Below, one piece after another: positions 1 through 7,107 of a stretch of DNA of 11,102 nucleotides. The notes beneath the pieces are model-generated. The model did no database searches, had not been told where the DNA came from, and saw only the letters and a program-made list of their open reading frames with translations. Source of the stretch: Chitinispirillales bacterium (GTDB taxonomy: Bacteria; Fibrobacterota; Chitinivibrionia; Chitinivibrionales; Chitinispirillaceae); assembly GCA_031254445.1 (NCBI GenBank), contig JAIRUL010000275.1:1-11102 (forward strand). The letters are read 5' to 3'. How positions within the stretch are numbered: the first letter of the stretch is position 1; every line of letters begins with the position of its first letter. A program made the position numbers and the translations under genes.

Positions 1-2599
1 TGCTCCTCGGCGCGGTCGCGGCTATGAGCACGCCGGTGGCGCTCTCGCCGCCTTTGCTATTTTGGACTATGGGGCCGTAGATGCGGGCCGTCTCGGGGCC
101 TAAAGAGTTGAGCCTATCCATCACATTGCTCTTGCCCGGAACAAACGGGTTTGGCCCCACAGAAACGGCGCTCTCAATTACAACGGATATTTTTACCCTA
201 ACCGTTAGGCCGCCCTTGCTTACCGCCACGTAGAGGCTGTCGTCAAATTTGCTGCCGTGCCTTCTTACTAGCGCCGAATTGCCGTTTGACGACACGTCGG
301 CGGTAATGGCGACCGGGTCGGTGCTCGCCCAAACAGAATTGTCGGCATGGCCTATGTAGTTGCCGAAGCGGTCGCGCTCAACCGCATAGAATGTCACGCT
401 GTCAACGTCTTTCTCAAACGTGTACCCCTTTACCATCGCGAGGGAATCGACGCTGGCCCTTTTCTTGTTTATGTCGCCCGCGTCAAAGACAACCTCAAGG
501 TAGAACGGGTCGCCCGTAGCCACCTTAACCGTAATCTGCTTCACGATTACAAGCGAGCCGTCAGTATACGTCGCGGTGACCGTGTACGTCCCGCCGGCTG
601 TCTCGGCGTAGATTTGGCCATGCTCCCCGCCCCCCGTAAGCGTGACGACGCGCGGGTCGCTGACCGTCCACGTTATCTTGCCCGGGTCGGCGGTCATTAG
701 CGAGTCCCATTTGCCGTCTTTGTCATTAAATAGCTTGACATAAATATCCGTAGTGTCGCCGGCCCTTACCGTTATGGTGTCCGGCAACTTGTCGACTCCA
801 GGCCGCGCGGGGTCGCCTGGGCCGTCGTAAAACAACATCGTGTTGGAGATAAACGGCACCGAGACCCTTATAGTGTCAAGCGGGATATCCGGGTTGCGGA
901 AGACCAAGATTATGCTGTCTAACCCATTGTGCTGGAGCTTTTTGTCGCCGGCGTTCGCCGTAGAACTCACTTCGCGCGGGAACGAGTATGTCCAAACGGA
1001 GCCGGATTTCGTAAGCGTGAACTCCTCCAAGTCGGAGAGCGTGCCGTCCGCGTTTAGCACTTGGACAATCACCTTGTTGTAGTCAAAAAGGCCGCCCGTG
1101 TTGTCTAAAACGATGGTCAAACGGTCCATGTTCCCCTTGGCCTCCTTGCCTATCAGGCTTTGGCCCTGAAACTGCAAATCAAGCGTGGGCATGGCCCCGC
1201 ACTCCGAATCTATGTTTTGGCCAAAGCGCCAATCCGCGCCGGGCGAGGCTGAACGCCGGACGGTAAAGGAGTAGGAGAAGAGCGAGTCCTTCGCCGTGCG
1301 CGCGTAAACTAAAGTGTCTTTACCGTTAATATTCACTAACGTGTCCACCCGCACATCGTAACTGATGTTCATGCTCACGGCGGTAACCTCGGCGGTGTCT
1401 AACGGAAGCCGCCTGCTGAACCTGAAATCGCCGTCCATAACGCCTGAGGAATCGGAGACGCCCGCGCTCGATATGACGATTTTCTTCGCGTCGCCGGAGG
1501 TCTTGGAGAGCATGGGGGTGATAATGTTTTCCATCATGAGCGCCAGGAGGTCGCTGTAGTTCGATTGCAAAACCCAGACGTCGCTGCTCGCGTTGGTCGC
1601 CGAGTATCCGTTGGCTTTGATGTTGCCGGTCATTTGGGCAATGCTGGCGGGCGGCGGGGTATTCGCGGCCGCGCCCCGGCTTAGGTACACCGTATACGTG
1701 GCAGGCGTGTTCACGCCGGCGATATAATCGTTCACCTTGCCGCAACGCGGGTTGCTCGCGTTGCCGCCGCATATTACGCTGGGCGTACCGTCGGAGAGGA
1801 ATATGATGTATTGGTTCTCCTTGGGCTTATTAGAATTCGCAAAGGCCTCCAGCGCCGCCTCAAACCCTAGCGATATGTCGGTGCCGGATCTCTCTCTAGG
1901 CCCGCCGGTTATCGTCGCCTGCCGGTTCTGGCTCGCCGGCACGGTAAACATGCTCCTATAGACGTCTATCACAAGGGGGGCGGGCCCGCTTCCCGAATAA
2001 AAGGGGTTCGACCCTCCCGTTTTGGCCGCTTGGTTGAGCGGCAACAAGGGCATATAGGACTGGCGCGGCACTAACTGAGCGTTTCCGCCCCTAACCGTGG
2101 AGGTATCGCCCTGAAACCTAACCAAGTTCGAGTCCCTATTCGCGTCGAAAACGAGCGCGTCGGCGAAAATTGCAATCCCTACTTCGGCGTCGGGATACAC
2201 GGAGTAGATGGTGTCTATGAGCGCCTGCGTAACCCTGAAGCGGTTGCCGAGGGTATCGTTAATCTCGCCTGATGTCATGCTGAGCGAGTGGTCGATAACA
2301 AACATAACCGCCGGCGCCGCCCCCGACCCCGACCCCGGAGTAACCGCGGAGTCGGCGATTCCGCAGGCCTGTATCTTCGTAGAGAGCGCGACCACGTTCA
2401 GCGGGACGACCAATTCCGCCGCGTCGTAGTCTTGCGGGCACCCGGTAAGCGCAATCTCGCAATACTCGGCGTGGCCGGCTATCTGCGCCGAAACGCCGGC
2501 GGCGAGGCCGAATGAGAGGAGCGCGGCCATGCAAAAAAGCGCCGCGGAAGCGGAGGCGCGGCTCCGGCCCCAATGCCGATTGACGTAGGCGGTTGTCAT
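1..2599 (-). CDS. Large secreted VWA-domain protein with Ig-like modules (C-terminus off window)
   Basis: The reading frame is open from an ATG at 2599 to the left edge (866 codons), so the 3' end is missing. A GAGG Shine-Dalgarno (complement of 2606-2609) lies 6 nt before the ATG. Residues 1-38 are an Arg-rich N-region, a hydrophobic core and a VSA|Q signal-peptidase site, so the protein is exported. Residues ~96-365 form a von Willebrand factor A domain: FVIDHSLSM supplies the MIDAS D103-x-S105-x-S107, SGTDIS supplies T240, and IIFLSDGTPS supplies D270. The 137-residue gap between D103 and T240 is long for a VWA domain and implies an insert rich in Gly, Ser, Pro and Asn. Residues ~370-600 look beta-rich. 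About 602-694 and 697-812 look like Ig/BIG-type modules. A VGPNPFVPGKS motif (814-824) resembles the start of FlgD-like or PNPF C-terminal modules of FCB-group surface proteins. The function is probably metal-dependent adhesion or surface binding; the ligand is unknown. Confidence 0.88.
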   Translation of the reverse strand, partial: MTTAYVNRHWGRSRASASAALFCMAALLSFGLAAGVSAQIAGHAEYCEIALTGCPQDYDAAELVVPLNVVALSTKIQACGIADSAVTPGSGSGAAPAVMFVIDHSLSMTSGEINDTLGNRFRVTQALIDTIYSVYPDAEVGIAIFADALVFDANRDSNLVRFQGDTSTVRGGNAQLVPRQSYMPLLPLNQAAKTGGSNPFYSGSGPAPLVIDVYRSMFTVPASQNRQATITGGPRERSGTDISLGFEAALEAFANSNKPKENQYIIFLSDGTPSVICGGNASNPRCGKVNDYIAGVNTPATYTVYLSRGAAANTPPPASIAQMTGNIKANGYSATNASSDVWVLQSNYSDLLALMMENIITPMLSKTSGDAKKIVISSAGVSDSSGVMDGDFRFSRRLPLDTAEVTAVSMNISYDVRVDTLVNINGKDTLVYARTAKDSLFSYSFTVRRSASPGADWRFGQNIDSECGAMPTLDLQFQGQSLIGKEAKGNMDRLTIVLDNTGGLFDYNKVIVQVLNADGTLSDLEEFTLTKSGSVWTYSFPREVSSTANAGDKKLQHNGLDSIILVFRNPDIPLDTIRVSVPFISNTMLFYDGPGDPARPGVDKLPDTITVRAGDTTDIYVKLFNDKDGKWDSLMTADPGKITWTVSDPRVVTLTGGGEHGQIYAETAGGTYTVTATYTDGSLVIVKQITVKVATGDPFYLEVVFDAGDINKKRASVDSLAMVKGYTFEKDVDSVTFYAVERDRFGNYIGHADNSVWASTDPVAITADVSSNGNSALVRRHGSKFDDSLYVAVSKGGLTVRVKISVVIESAVSVGPNPFVPGKSNVMDRLNSLGPETARIYGPIVQNSKGGESATGVLIAATAPRS

Positions 2600-2648
2600 A
2601 ATAGACCTCGTTTCGCTTGAATTTCGGTTTACATTTTAGATAGCCCTA

Positions 2649-2675
2649 TAGACATTAGCGTCCCTACTGTATAAT
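2649..2675 (+). promoter_or_regulatory. Candidate sigma70-type promoter upstream of rpe
   Basis: TATAAT at 2670-2675 matches the -10 consensus perfectly and TAGACA at 2649-2654 is one base off TTGACA. The 15-nt spacing is shorter than the optimal 17. It would give a leader of roughly 80 nt before rpe. The spacer is AT-rich, so a chance match is possible, and the motif at 2707-2721 is a competing candidate. Confidence 0.3.
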
Positions 2676-2706
2676 ATAGCAACTTAAAATCCAAAAAACC
2701 ACAATT

Positions 2707-2721
2707 TTTTATATTTTGGCT
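2707..2721 (+). promoter_or_regulatory. 15-bp AT-rich motif upstream of rpe, shared with gerW upstream region
   Basis: TTTTATATTTTGGCT lies 43 nt before the rpe start codon. The identical 15 bases occur in the same orientation relative to the gene upstream of the GerW-like gene (complement of 7581-7595). Position and orientation fit a promoter -10 region (TATATT core) or an operator. No convincing -35 box is visible 17 nt upstream at either site. Confidence 0.35.
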
Positions 2722-2764
2722 TCTATGGTTGAATTCGTGCGTGGAAATAAATATATTTATGTAA

Positions 2765-3433
2765 ATGAAAAAGATAAAAGTCGCTCCGTCAATCCTATCC
2801 GCCGACTTCCGCGTTTTAGAGCGCGAGGTCAAGGCCGCGCAAGATGCCGGTGCGGATATGATACACTGCGACGTCATGGACGGGCATTTTGTGCCGAACA
2901 TCACTTTCGGGCCGTTTGTAGTGGAGGCGGTCAAGAAGTGCGTGGCTATACCCCTTGACGTCCACCTCATGATATCCGACCCCGGCAAGTACGCCGACGC
3001 TTTCTGCGACGCCGGGGCGGACATCCTGTCGTTCCACGCCGAAGCCGTTGGGGGAATCGACGATGTCTTCGCCTTAGTCGGCAAAATAAGGGCCCGCGGC
3101 GCGCGCCCGGGAGTCGCCGTCAACCCCGACAAGCCCGTAAGCCTCTTCATGGGCGCGCTCACGGAGATTGACCAAATAGTGATAATGTCCGTCTACGCCG
3201 GCTTCGGCGGCCAAAAATTCATCCCCGATGCCATAGACAAAGTCGCAGCCGTGCGGAAAGCCGCATTAGACATGGGCGTCGGCATCGACATAGAGGTTGA
3301 CGGCGGCGTAAACGAACAGACCGCAAGGCTGTGCGTGGCCGCAGGGGCCGACGTGCTAGTCGCGGGGAGCTACGTCTTCGGCGGCGGGGCAGAAAATTAC
3401 GCGGGGAGGATTGAGGCGGTTAGGGGGAAGTAG
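2765..3433 (+). CDS. rpe: Ribulose-phosphate 3-epimerase
   Basis: This cytoplasmic enzyme interconverts D-ribulose 5-phosphate and D-xylulose 5-phosphate in the pentose-phosphate pathway. At 222 aa it has the normal length of the family's (beta/alpha)8 barrel. The N-terminal APSILSADF motif (7-15) is standard. Metal ligands are visible as H34 and D36 in HCDVMDG, H67 in DVHLMI and D179 in EVDGGV; D36 and D179 are the acid/base pair. The phosphate-binding end is VLVAGSYVFGG (~198-208). The loop usually written MSVNPGFGGQ reads MSVYAGFGGQ (141-150) here. The ATG has only weak Shine-Dalgarno complementarity (a GGAA about 19 nt upstream). It is preferred because the conserved KVAPSILSADF begins at residue 5. 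The gene stands alone and is convergent with the methyltransferase gene, with stops about 19 nt apart. Confidence 0.96.
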   Translation: MKKIKVAPSILSADFRVLEREVKAAQDAGADMIHCDVMDGHFVPNITFGPFVVEAVKKCVAIPLDVHLMISDPGKYADAFCDAGADILSFHAEAVGGIDDVFALVGKIRARGARPGVAVNPDKPVSLFMGALTEIDQIVIMSVYAGFGGQKFIPDAIDKVAAVRKAALDMGVGIDIEVDGGVNEQTARLCVAAGADVLVAGSYVFGGGAENYAGRIEAVRGK

Positions 3434-3445
3434 CATGCCGAAAAC

Positions 3446-3458
3446 CGTTGCGTCAACG
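3446..3458. terminator. Short hairpin at the rpe / methyltransferase convergent junction
   Basis: CGTTG-CGT-CAACG forms a perfect 5-bp stem with a 3-nt loop between two converging genes. It contains the TGA stop of the minus-strand gene (complement of 3453-3455). Neither side has a clear run of T, so intrinsic termination is uncertain. Confidence 0.3.
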
Positions 3459-4640
3459 CCTATAGAATATCGCTGCAGATTCTATGTGATGCGTGTTTGG
3501 GTACAGGTCGAATAGCGACCAGTCCGCCAACTTGTACCCGCCGCGGATGAGCGCCCCCGCGTCTCTGGCGAATGTCGGCGGATTGCATGAGACATATAGG
3601 ATTGCGGGCGGGGCGGCGCTTATCAGCCAATTGCGGACGCTTTTGGCAAGCCCTGGGCGCGGGGGGTCTATTATTACGCAATCCGGGGCGCTCCGCTTTG
3701 TCAACTCGCCCAACCGCTTTCCGCACTCCGCGCCTATCCACGCGCCGCTCTCTACATCCGCTAATATTGCCTTGATGCGCAGCTTCCCGTTGATCTGAAA
3801 GTTCCGCTCGGCGGCTTTTATTTGCGCCGGCAGGCATTCTACTAAGGCGATGCCGTCGAAGTCGTCGGCGAGCATTAATGAAAAAAAACCTATCCCGCCG
3901 TACAAATCCATGCAGTAGCCGCCGCCAAGCCGCCCCTGCGCCCATCGGCCCAATTTCTCTAATAGGAACCTATTTGACTGGAAAAAGCTGCCGCCGTCGG
4001 CGATGAATTTTATGCCCGACACGTTGATTTCGGTACTCGCGCTTGTCAATCCGGCTATGGCTGGGCTGCTCGCGACGCTTTGGCCGGCGAGGACTCTTAT
4101 GTTTTGGACGCGATCGGGGAAAGCGTCAACCATGCCGGAGTTCAGGCGCGCCAATACGCCGTTAATGCCGTCGACAAGCAGCGGGCATTCATCGATTCTT
4201 ACTACGCCGTTGGTCTTTCTGCGGAAGAATCCGGCGCGTTTGTTTTGACGGTCGATTTTTATCTGCGCGCGCATCCTATAGCCGAACTCGTTTGCCGTGA
4301 AGATTTCTATGCCGCTTGGGTGGCCGAATTTTCCTATGCGTGTCGCGCAGTCAAGGAAGATTTCTTTTTTGCAGCGGGCTTGCTCGCCGTATAAAAGGTG
4401 GAGCCAATCGCACCCGCCGCACTCCTCCGCGTAGGCGCAGGGCGCGGCGCGGCGGAGGGGGGACTCTTCGACTATCTTCGCGACCCGCCCGACGCGCGTG
4501 CCACCCTTTGTCCCGTCGTTCGCAAATTCAACCAGCTCGCCCTCGGCGACGCCCGGAATGAGGACAACGCCGGCGCTATCCCTGCCCAAACCGTAGCCGC
4601 CGAAGACCAATTTTTCTATACGAACGGTATTAGCGGGCAT
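3453..4640 (-). CDS. 23S rRNA/tRNA (uracil-5-)-methyltransferase, RlmD/TrmA family
   Basis: This SAM-dependent enzyme methylates C5 of a uridine in 23S rRNA or tRNA. Numbering is from the ATG at 4640 (395 aa). A TRAM-like RNA-binding domain (1-60) starts at once with VRIEKLVFGGYGLGR. The 4Fe-4S cysteines are C68, C74, C77 (CAYAEECGGC) and C152 (DECPLL). FFQSN (219-223) and MDLYGGIGFFSL (244-255) form the SAM site, DPPRPG is at 325-330, the catalytic nucleophile C352 is in VSCNPPTFARD, and the C-terminal THHIE supplies the base E387. The usual DLYCG reads DLYGG. The cluster plus TRAM resembles RlmD/RlmCD rather than TrmA, but the exact target cannot be read. An upstream ATG at 4664 gives 403 aa; its AGGTGG lies only 1 nt away and it would overlap the upstream gene by 35 bp, so 4640 (11-bp overlap) is preferred. 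It is probably translationally coupled to the epimerase gene. Confidence 0.92.
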   Translation of the reverse strand: MPANTVRIEKLVFGGYGLGRDSAGVVLIPGVAEGELVEFANDGTKGGTRVGRVAKIVEESPLRRAAPCAYAEECGGCDWLHLLYGEQARCKKEIFLDCATRIGKFGHPSGIEIFTANEFGYRMRAQIKIDRQNKRAGFFRRKTNGVVRIDECPLLVDGINGVLARLNSGMVDAFPDRVQNIRVLAGQSVASSPAIAGLTSASTEINVSGIKFIADGGSFFQSNRFLLEKLGRWAQGRLGGGYCMDLYGGIGFFSLMLADDFDGIALVECLPAQIKAAERNFQINGKLRIKAILADVESGAWIGAECGKRLGELTKRSAPDCVIIDPPRPGLAKSVRNWLISAAPPAILYVSCNPPTFARDAGALIRGGYKLADWSLFDLYPNTHHIESAAIFYRR

Positions 4641-5556
4641 TTTTGTTGATTGCCTGCTCGACATTCCACCTGATATGTTCCCTCAAATCCTTTTGGCTGT
4701 CGAACGATAGGCCGAAATCCCTATCCATCCTGCTTACGCTAAACATCATCGGCTCCTCGCCCCACCCTAGATCGTTCAGCACGATTTCCGATGTTGACGA
4801 CGGGCATTCCTCTTTCGCGATTTGCGCTATCCGCTCCCAGCTTGTAAAGGCGTTTCCTAAGGCTAAGTAGACCTCCTCGTTTTTATCGCTTTCCGCTAAC
4901 TTTAGGTACAGCTGCGCTATCTCGCCCGCCGATATGAACTGCGTCCCGTCGCGCCTAGTCAATACCACCGGCCTATTGTTGACGACGGCGTTTGCGATGT
5001 CCCGAAACCTCGCGTCGGGCTGCGTCGCGCCGTCGGGATACGGCGGCGTGGAGTACGTGTACCCGGGGCGGATGACATTCCGCTTCATCGACACCTCGCG
5101 CCCCTCGCAGTACTTCCGAAACCCAAGGACGTAGGCCTCCGACGCGGCCTTTGTGCTGCCGTAGAGGTCTACCGGAATGTTGGCTATCGACTCTTCCATG
5201 ACTTGGCGCATCTGCCCCATTGCGGCGGTGCTGCTCGTATAGATGAATTTTTTGACGCCGGCTTTTTCGGATAATTCTAATAGGTTGACCGTGGCCGCAG
5301 TATCGGCGGTTAGCATTGATACCGGCTCGTTGCCCCACCCTAACGCAATGTGTATAACGGCATCGCAGCCTTGGACGCATTTGGCAATCAAATTATAATC
5401 TGTAATGCTTCCGCTGACAAGTTCAGCTTTTTTCGACAAGGAGGGGTATTTGCCGGGATTACGGGATAAAACGACAGCTTGGTGGCCGCCGTTTATCGCG
5501 GCCAAGGTTACGTACTGGCCTATATTTCCGGTTCCGCCGGTGATAAAGATTTTCAT
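4630..5556 (-). CDS. NAD(P)-dependent epimerase/dehydratase (extended SDR family)
   Basis: This is a 308-aa cytoplasmic Rossmann-fold enzyme. KIFITGGTGNIGQYV (2-16) holds the GxxGxxG dinucleotide-binding motif (residues 7-13). VIHIAL (67-72) corresponds to the conserved strand of extended SDRs. YTSSTAAMG (106-114) supplies the catalytic Ser/Thr, and Y132-GST-K136 is the YxxxK active-site pair. NVIRPGYTYS (from about residue 160) is the usual RPxxVYG-type element. Its relatives act on nucleotide sugars or similar substrates as epimerases, dehydratases or reductases. No motif here fixes the substrate, and no neighbouring glycosyltransferase or polysaccharide cluster helps. A GGAG (complement of 5567-5570) lies 10 nt before the ATG. 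The gene overlaps the start of the methyltransferase gene downstream. It is separated from the S41 peptidase gene upstream by a 131-nt repeat-containing spacer. Confidence 0.9.
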   Translation of the reverse strand: MKIFITGGTGNIGQYVTLAAINGGHQAVVLSRNPGKYPSLSKKAELVSGSITDYNLIAKCVQGCDAVIHIALGWGNEPVSMLTADTAATVNLLELSEKAGVKKFIYTSSTAAMGQMRQVMEESIANIPVDLYGSTKAASEAYVLGFRKYCEGREVSMKRNVIRPGYTYSTPPYPDGATQPDARFRDIANAVVNNRPVVLTRRDGTQFISAGEIAQLYLKLAESDKNEEVYLALGNAFTSWERIAQIAKEECPSSTSEIVLNDLGWGEEPMMFSVSRMDRDFGLSFDSQKDLREHIRWNVEQAINKNAR

Positions 5557-5605
5557 TTTACTGTTGCTCCGCTCGGTAACTTAGTGTATGATTGCAAGGC
5601 ATCGT

Positions 5606-5701
5606 TTAATCCGGTATTAATCATCCAGCATTTATTACCCGGCATTTAATTATCCCGCATTAATCATTTGATATTAATCAACCGGCGTTAGTCACCCATC
5701 C
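5606..5701. repeat. Degenerate 14-bp tandem repeat, about seven units
   Basis: The pentamer TTAAT or a one-base variant begins at 5606, 5617, 5632, 5646, 5660, 5674 and 5688. The last five starts are exactly 14 nt apart, and the first two gaps are 11 and 15. On the plus strand the unit approximates TTAATCATCCGGCA, as in TTAATCATCCAGCAT, TTATTACCCGGCAT, TTAATTATCCCGCA and TTAATCAACCGGCG. The array fills most of the spacer between two minus-strand genes. Its last unit includes the TAA stop codon (5688-5690) and the last codons of the S41 peptidase gene. Units are contiguous, unlike CRISPR. A protein-binding array and simple slippage-derived duplication are both possible. Confidence 0.7.
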
Positions 5702-7001
5702 GCAATAGCTGCGGATGCTTCTTCAACAGCTCTTCTTCGCCGACAATCACCGCGCCCATAGGCCGCCGCATCTGCACCGCAATTTCCGGCATGCCGTTCT
5801 TCACAATCTCGCGCAGCTCCGCCTTAGACGGCAAGTTTTTGCGCGCGGCGAACTTCCGCAGCTTCGCCGCAACCCCGTTAGTCGTATCGGCATCGCCATC
5901 GTCGTCATCCCCCTCGCCCCCGCTTTCCGGCACGACCATAAAATCCGGATCGAGCAGCTTGACCCCGCAGAGCATTTCGATGCTCAAAGCAGTAACCCAT
6001 GACAAGTAAACGACCGGGGACATATACGAGCATTCGCCGCAAATCTCCTCAAGCACGTTCATGCTCTGCGCTATCGCTATGTCGGAAAGAGGGTTGTCGG
6101 AAATTAAAAATTCTATAACCTCGTCATACGCTTCCTCCGGGATGTCGTCCGGCGCTATCCCGACTCTGTGGTAGTCCCCCGTCCTTTCCGTAAGCCCGCG
6201 GATCTCCATAAAGGTGATGGACAGCGTCTTGCGCCTATTGCGCCCGATGATCACCTGCCCGATGCCCTTGCCGTAGCTCGTCTCGCCTACTAAGTACGCG
6301 CCCGCGCGGTCTTTGAGGGCGGCGGCCATTATCTCGGAGGCGCTGGCGCTGTACCCGTTCATCAGCACGGTGATATTCTTGTTTAGCAACGCGGGGTACG
6401 CGTTTCCGGTTTTAAGTTTAGCTTCAACGGTCTCGCCGGAAAACGTTTGATCGTTGTAGCTTCGTTGGCGGATTCCGATGTACTCCGTGCCCCTAGGCAA
6501 CAGCTCGCCGAGCATATAATCGGTCGCGCTCAAAAGCCCGCCGCCGTTGAAGCGCAAGTCTATGATGATATTTTGGTAGCGCGACATGAACCGCTGCGAG
6601 AGCGAAAAAAAATCTTTCGCCGGATTCGAGAACTCGGGTATGCGGATGTACGCCGTGGACGGGGTAAGTTCTAACGTGTCGTCAAAGACAATCTCCGGGT
6701 CGAAAAAAAACCCTCCGCCGGGCCGATCGTCTATGTACTCTGTGTAGCGGCCGCTGCCGAGGCTGTCGTTTATCGCGCGGAACATGTCGTAAGGCGTCAT
6801 CGCCCCGCACTTCGCGGGAAGCCGGTCATAGATGCTGAAGATTTTCAAATATTGCCAAACGCTCTGCTGTTCGTCCACTATAGCGGCGGTTTTCTCGTCG
6901 TAGACGGGGTAAACGCAGGCGACGAAAACGGCGGCGAGGGACGACGGCAGCAATAGCAATCGCCGGATAAAAGGCGGGCGGCGTTTTGCGGTAATGCGCA
7001 T
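5688..7001 (-). CDS. Exported S41-family (C-terminal processing-like) serine peptidase without PDZ domain
   Basis: This is a 437-aa serine protease of the Tsp/CtpA class, which cleaves exported proteins. The N-terminus (1-29) is Arg/Lys-rich followed by a Leu/Ala core ending FVAC. C29 is therefore a possible lipidation site, though Phe at -3 makes the lipobox imperfect. Residues ~45-85 form a helical segment. A strand with AYIRIPEF (117-124) and NIIIDLRFNGGG (144-155) opens the catalytic core. The nucleophile is S220 in NGYSASASEIMAAALKDR, and the Lys base is K245 in GETSYGKGIGQ, exactly 25 residues on, as in E. coli Tsp (S430/K455). No room exists for a normal PDZ domain before the core. After the core come an unassigned region, an acidic linker (~358-373) and a basic C-terminal segment. 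The frame extends to a TTG at 7031, but that codon lacks an RBS; the ATG at 7001 has AAAGGG (complement of 7013-7018) 11 nt upstream. Confidence 0.9.
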   Translation of the reverse strand: MRITAKRRPPFIRRLLLLPSSLAAVFVACVYPVYDEKTAAIVDEQQSVWQYLKIFSIYDRLPAKCGAMTPYDMFRAINDSLGSGRYTEYIDDRPGGGFFFDPEIVFDDTLELTPSTAYIRIPEFSNPAKDFFSLSQRFMSRYQNIIIDLRFNGGGLLSATDYMLGELLPRGTEYIGIRQRSYNDQTFSGETVEAKLKTGNAYPALLNKNITVLMNGYSASASEIMAAALKDRAGAYLVGETSYGKGIGQVIIGRNRRKTLSITFMEIRGLTERTGDYHRVGIAPDDIPEEAYDEVIEFLISDNPLSDIAIAQSMNVLEEICGECSYMSPVVYLSWVTALSIEMLCGVKLLDPDFMVVPESGGEGDDDDGDADTTNGVAAKLRKFAARKNLPSKAELREIVKNGMPEIAVQMRRPMGAVIVGEEELLKKHPQLLRMGD

Positions 7002-7031
7002 TTCTTTATAAACCCTTTCTTGAATGGGCAA

Positions 7032-7046
7032 TGCCGTTATTCGGCA
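7032..7046. other. Small perfect hairpin between gerW-like and S41 genes
   Basis: TGCCG-TTATT-CGGCA is a perfect 5-bp stem with a 5-nt loop in the 106-nt spacer between two minus-strand genes. TTCGGC (7040-7045) could alternatively pair with GCCGAA (7064-7069). No T-tract follows on the transcribed strand, so a role as a weak terminator or mRNA-processing element is only possible. Confidence 0.25.
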
Positions 7047-7107
7047 ATAATTCTGTTGCAGGAGCCGAACATTTTCGACCCTTTTTTTGACGTTGGCTTT
7101 AACCTTT

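Noticed and set aside
1326..1772. 148-codon minus-strand frame overlapping the VWA gene
   Set aside because: It is Arg/His-rich with no recognisable domain, and lies entirely within the longer frame that carries the signal peptide and MIDAS motifs. It is a GC-driven shadow.
2600..2764. Riboswitch or small RNA in the VWA/rpe divergent spacer
   Set aside because: The 165-nt spacer is AT-rich with only weak CCAAAA/TTTTGG pairing and no recognisable aptamer core. Only promoter-like motifs can be supported.
5606..5701. CRISPR-like or iteron array
   Set aside because: Units are contiguous with no spacers, only 14 bp and degenerate. There are no cas genes, and no replication initiator gene lies nearby to support an iteron origin.
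7002..7031. TTG start at 7031 for the S41 peptidase
   Set aside because: No Shine-Dalgarno precedes it and a hairpin abuts it. The ATG at 7001 has AAAGGG upstream and yields a normal signal-peptide N-terminus.
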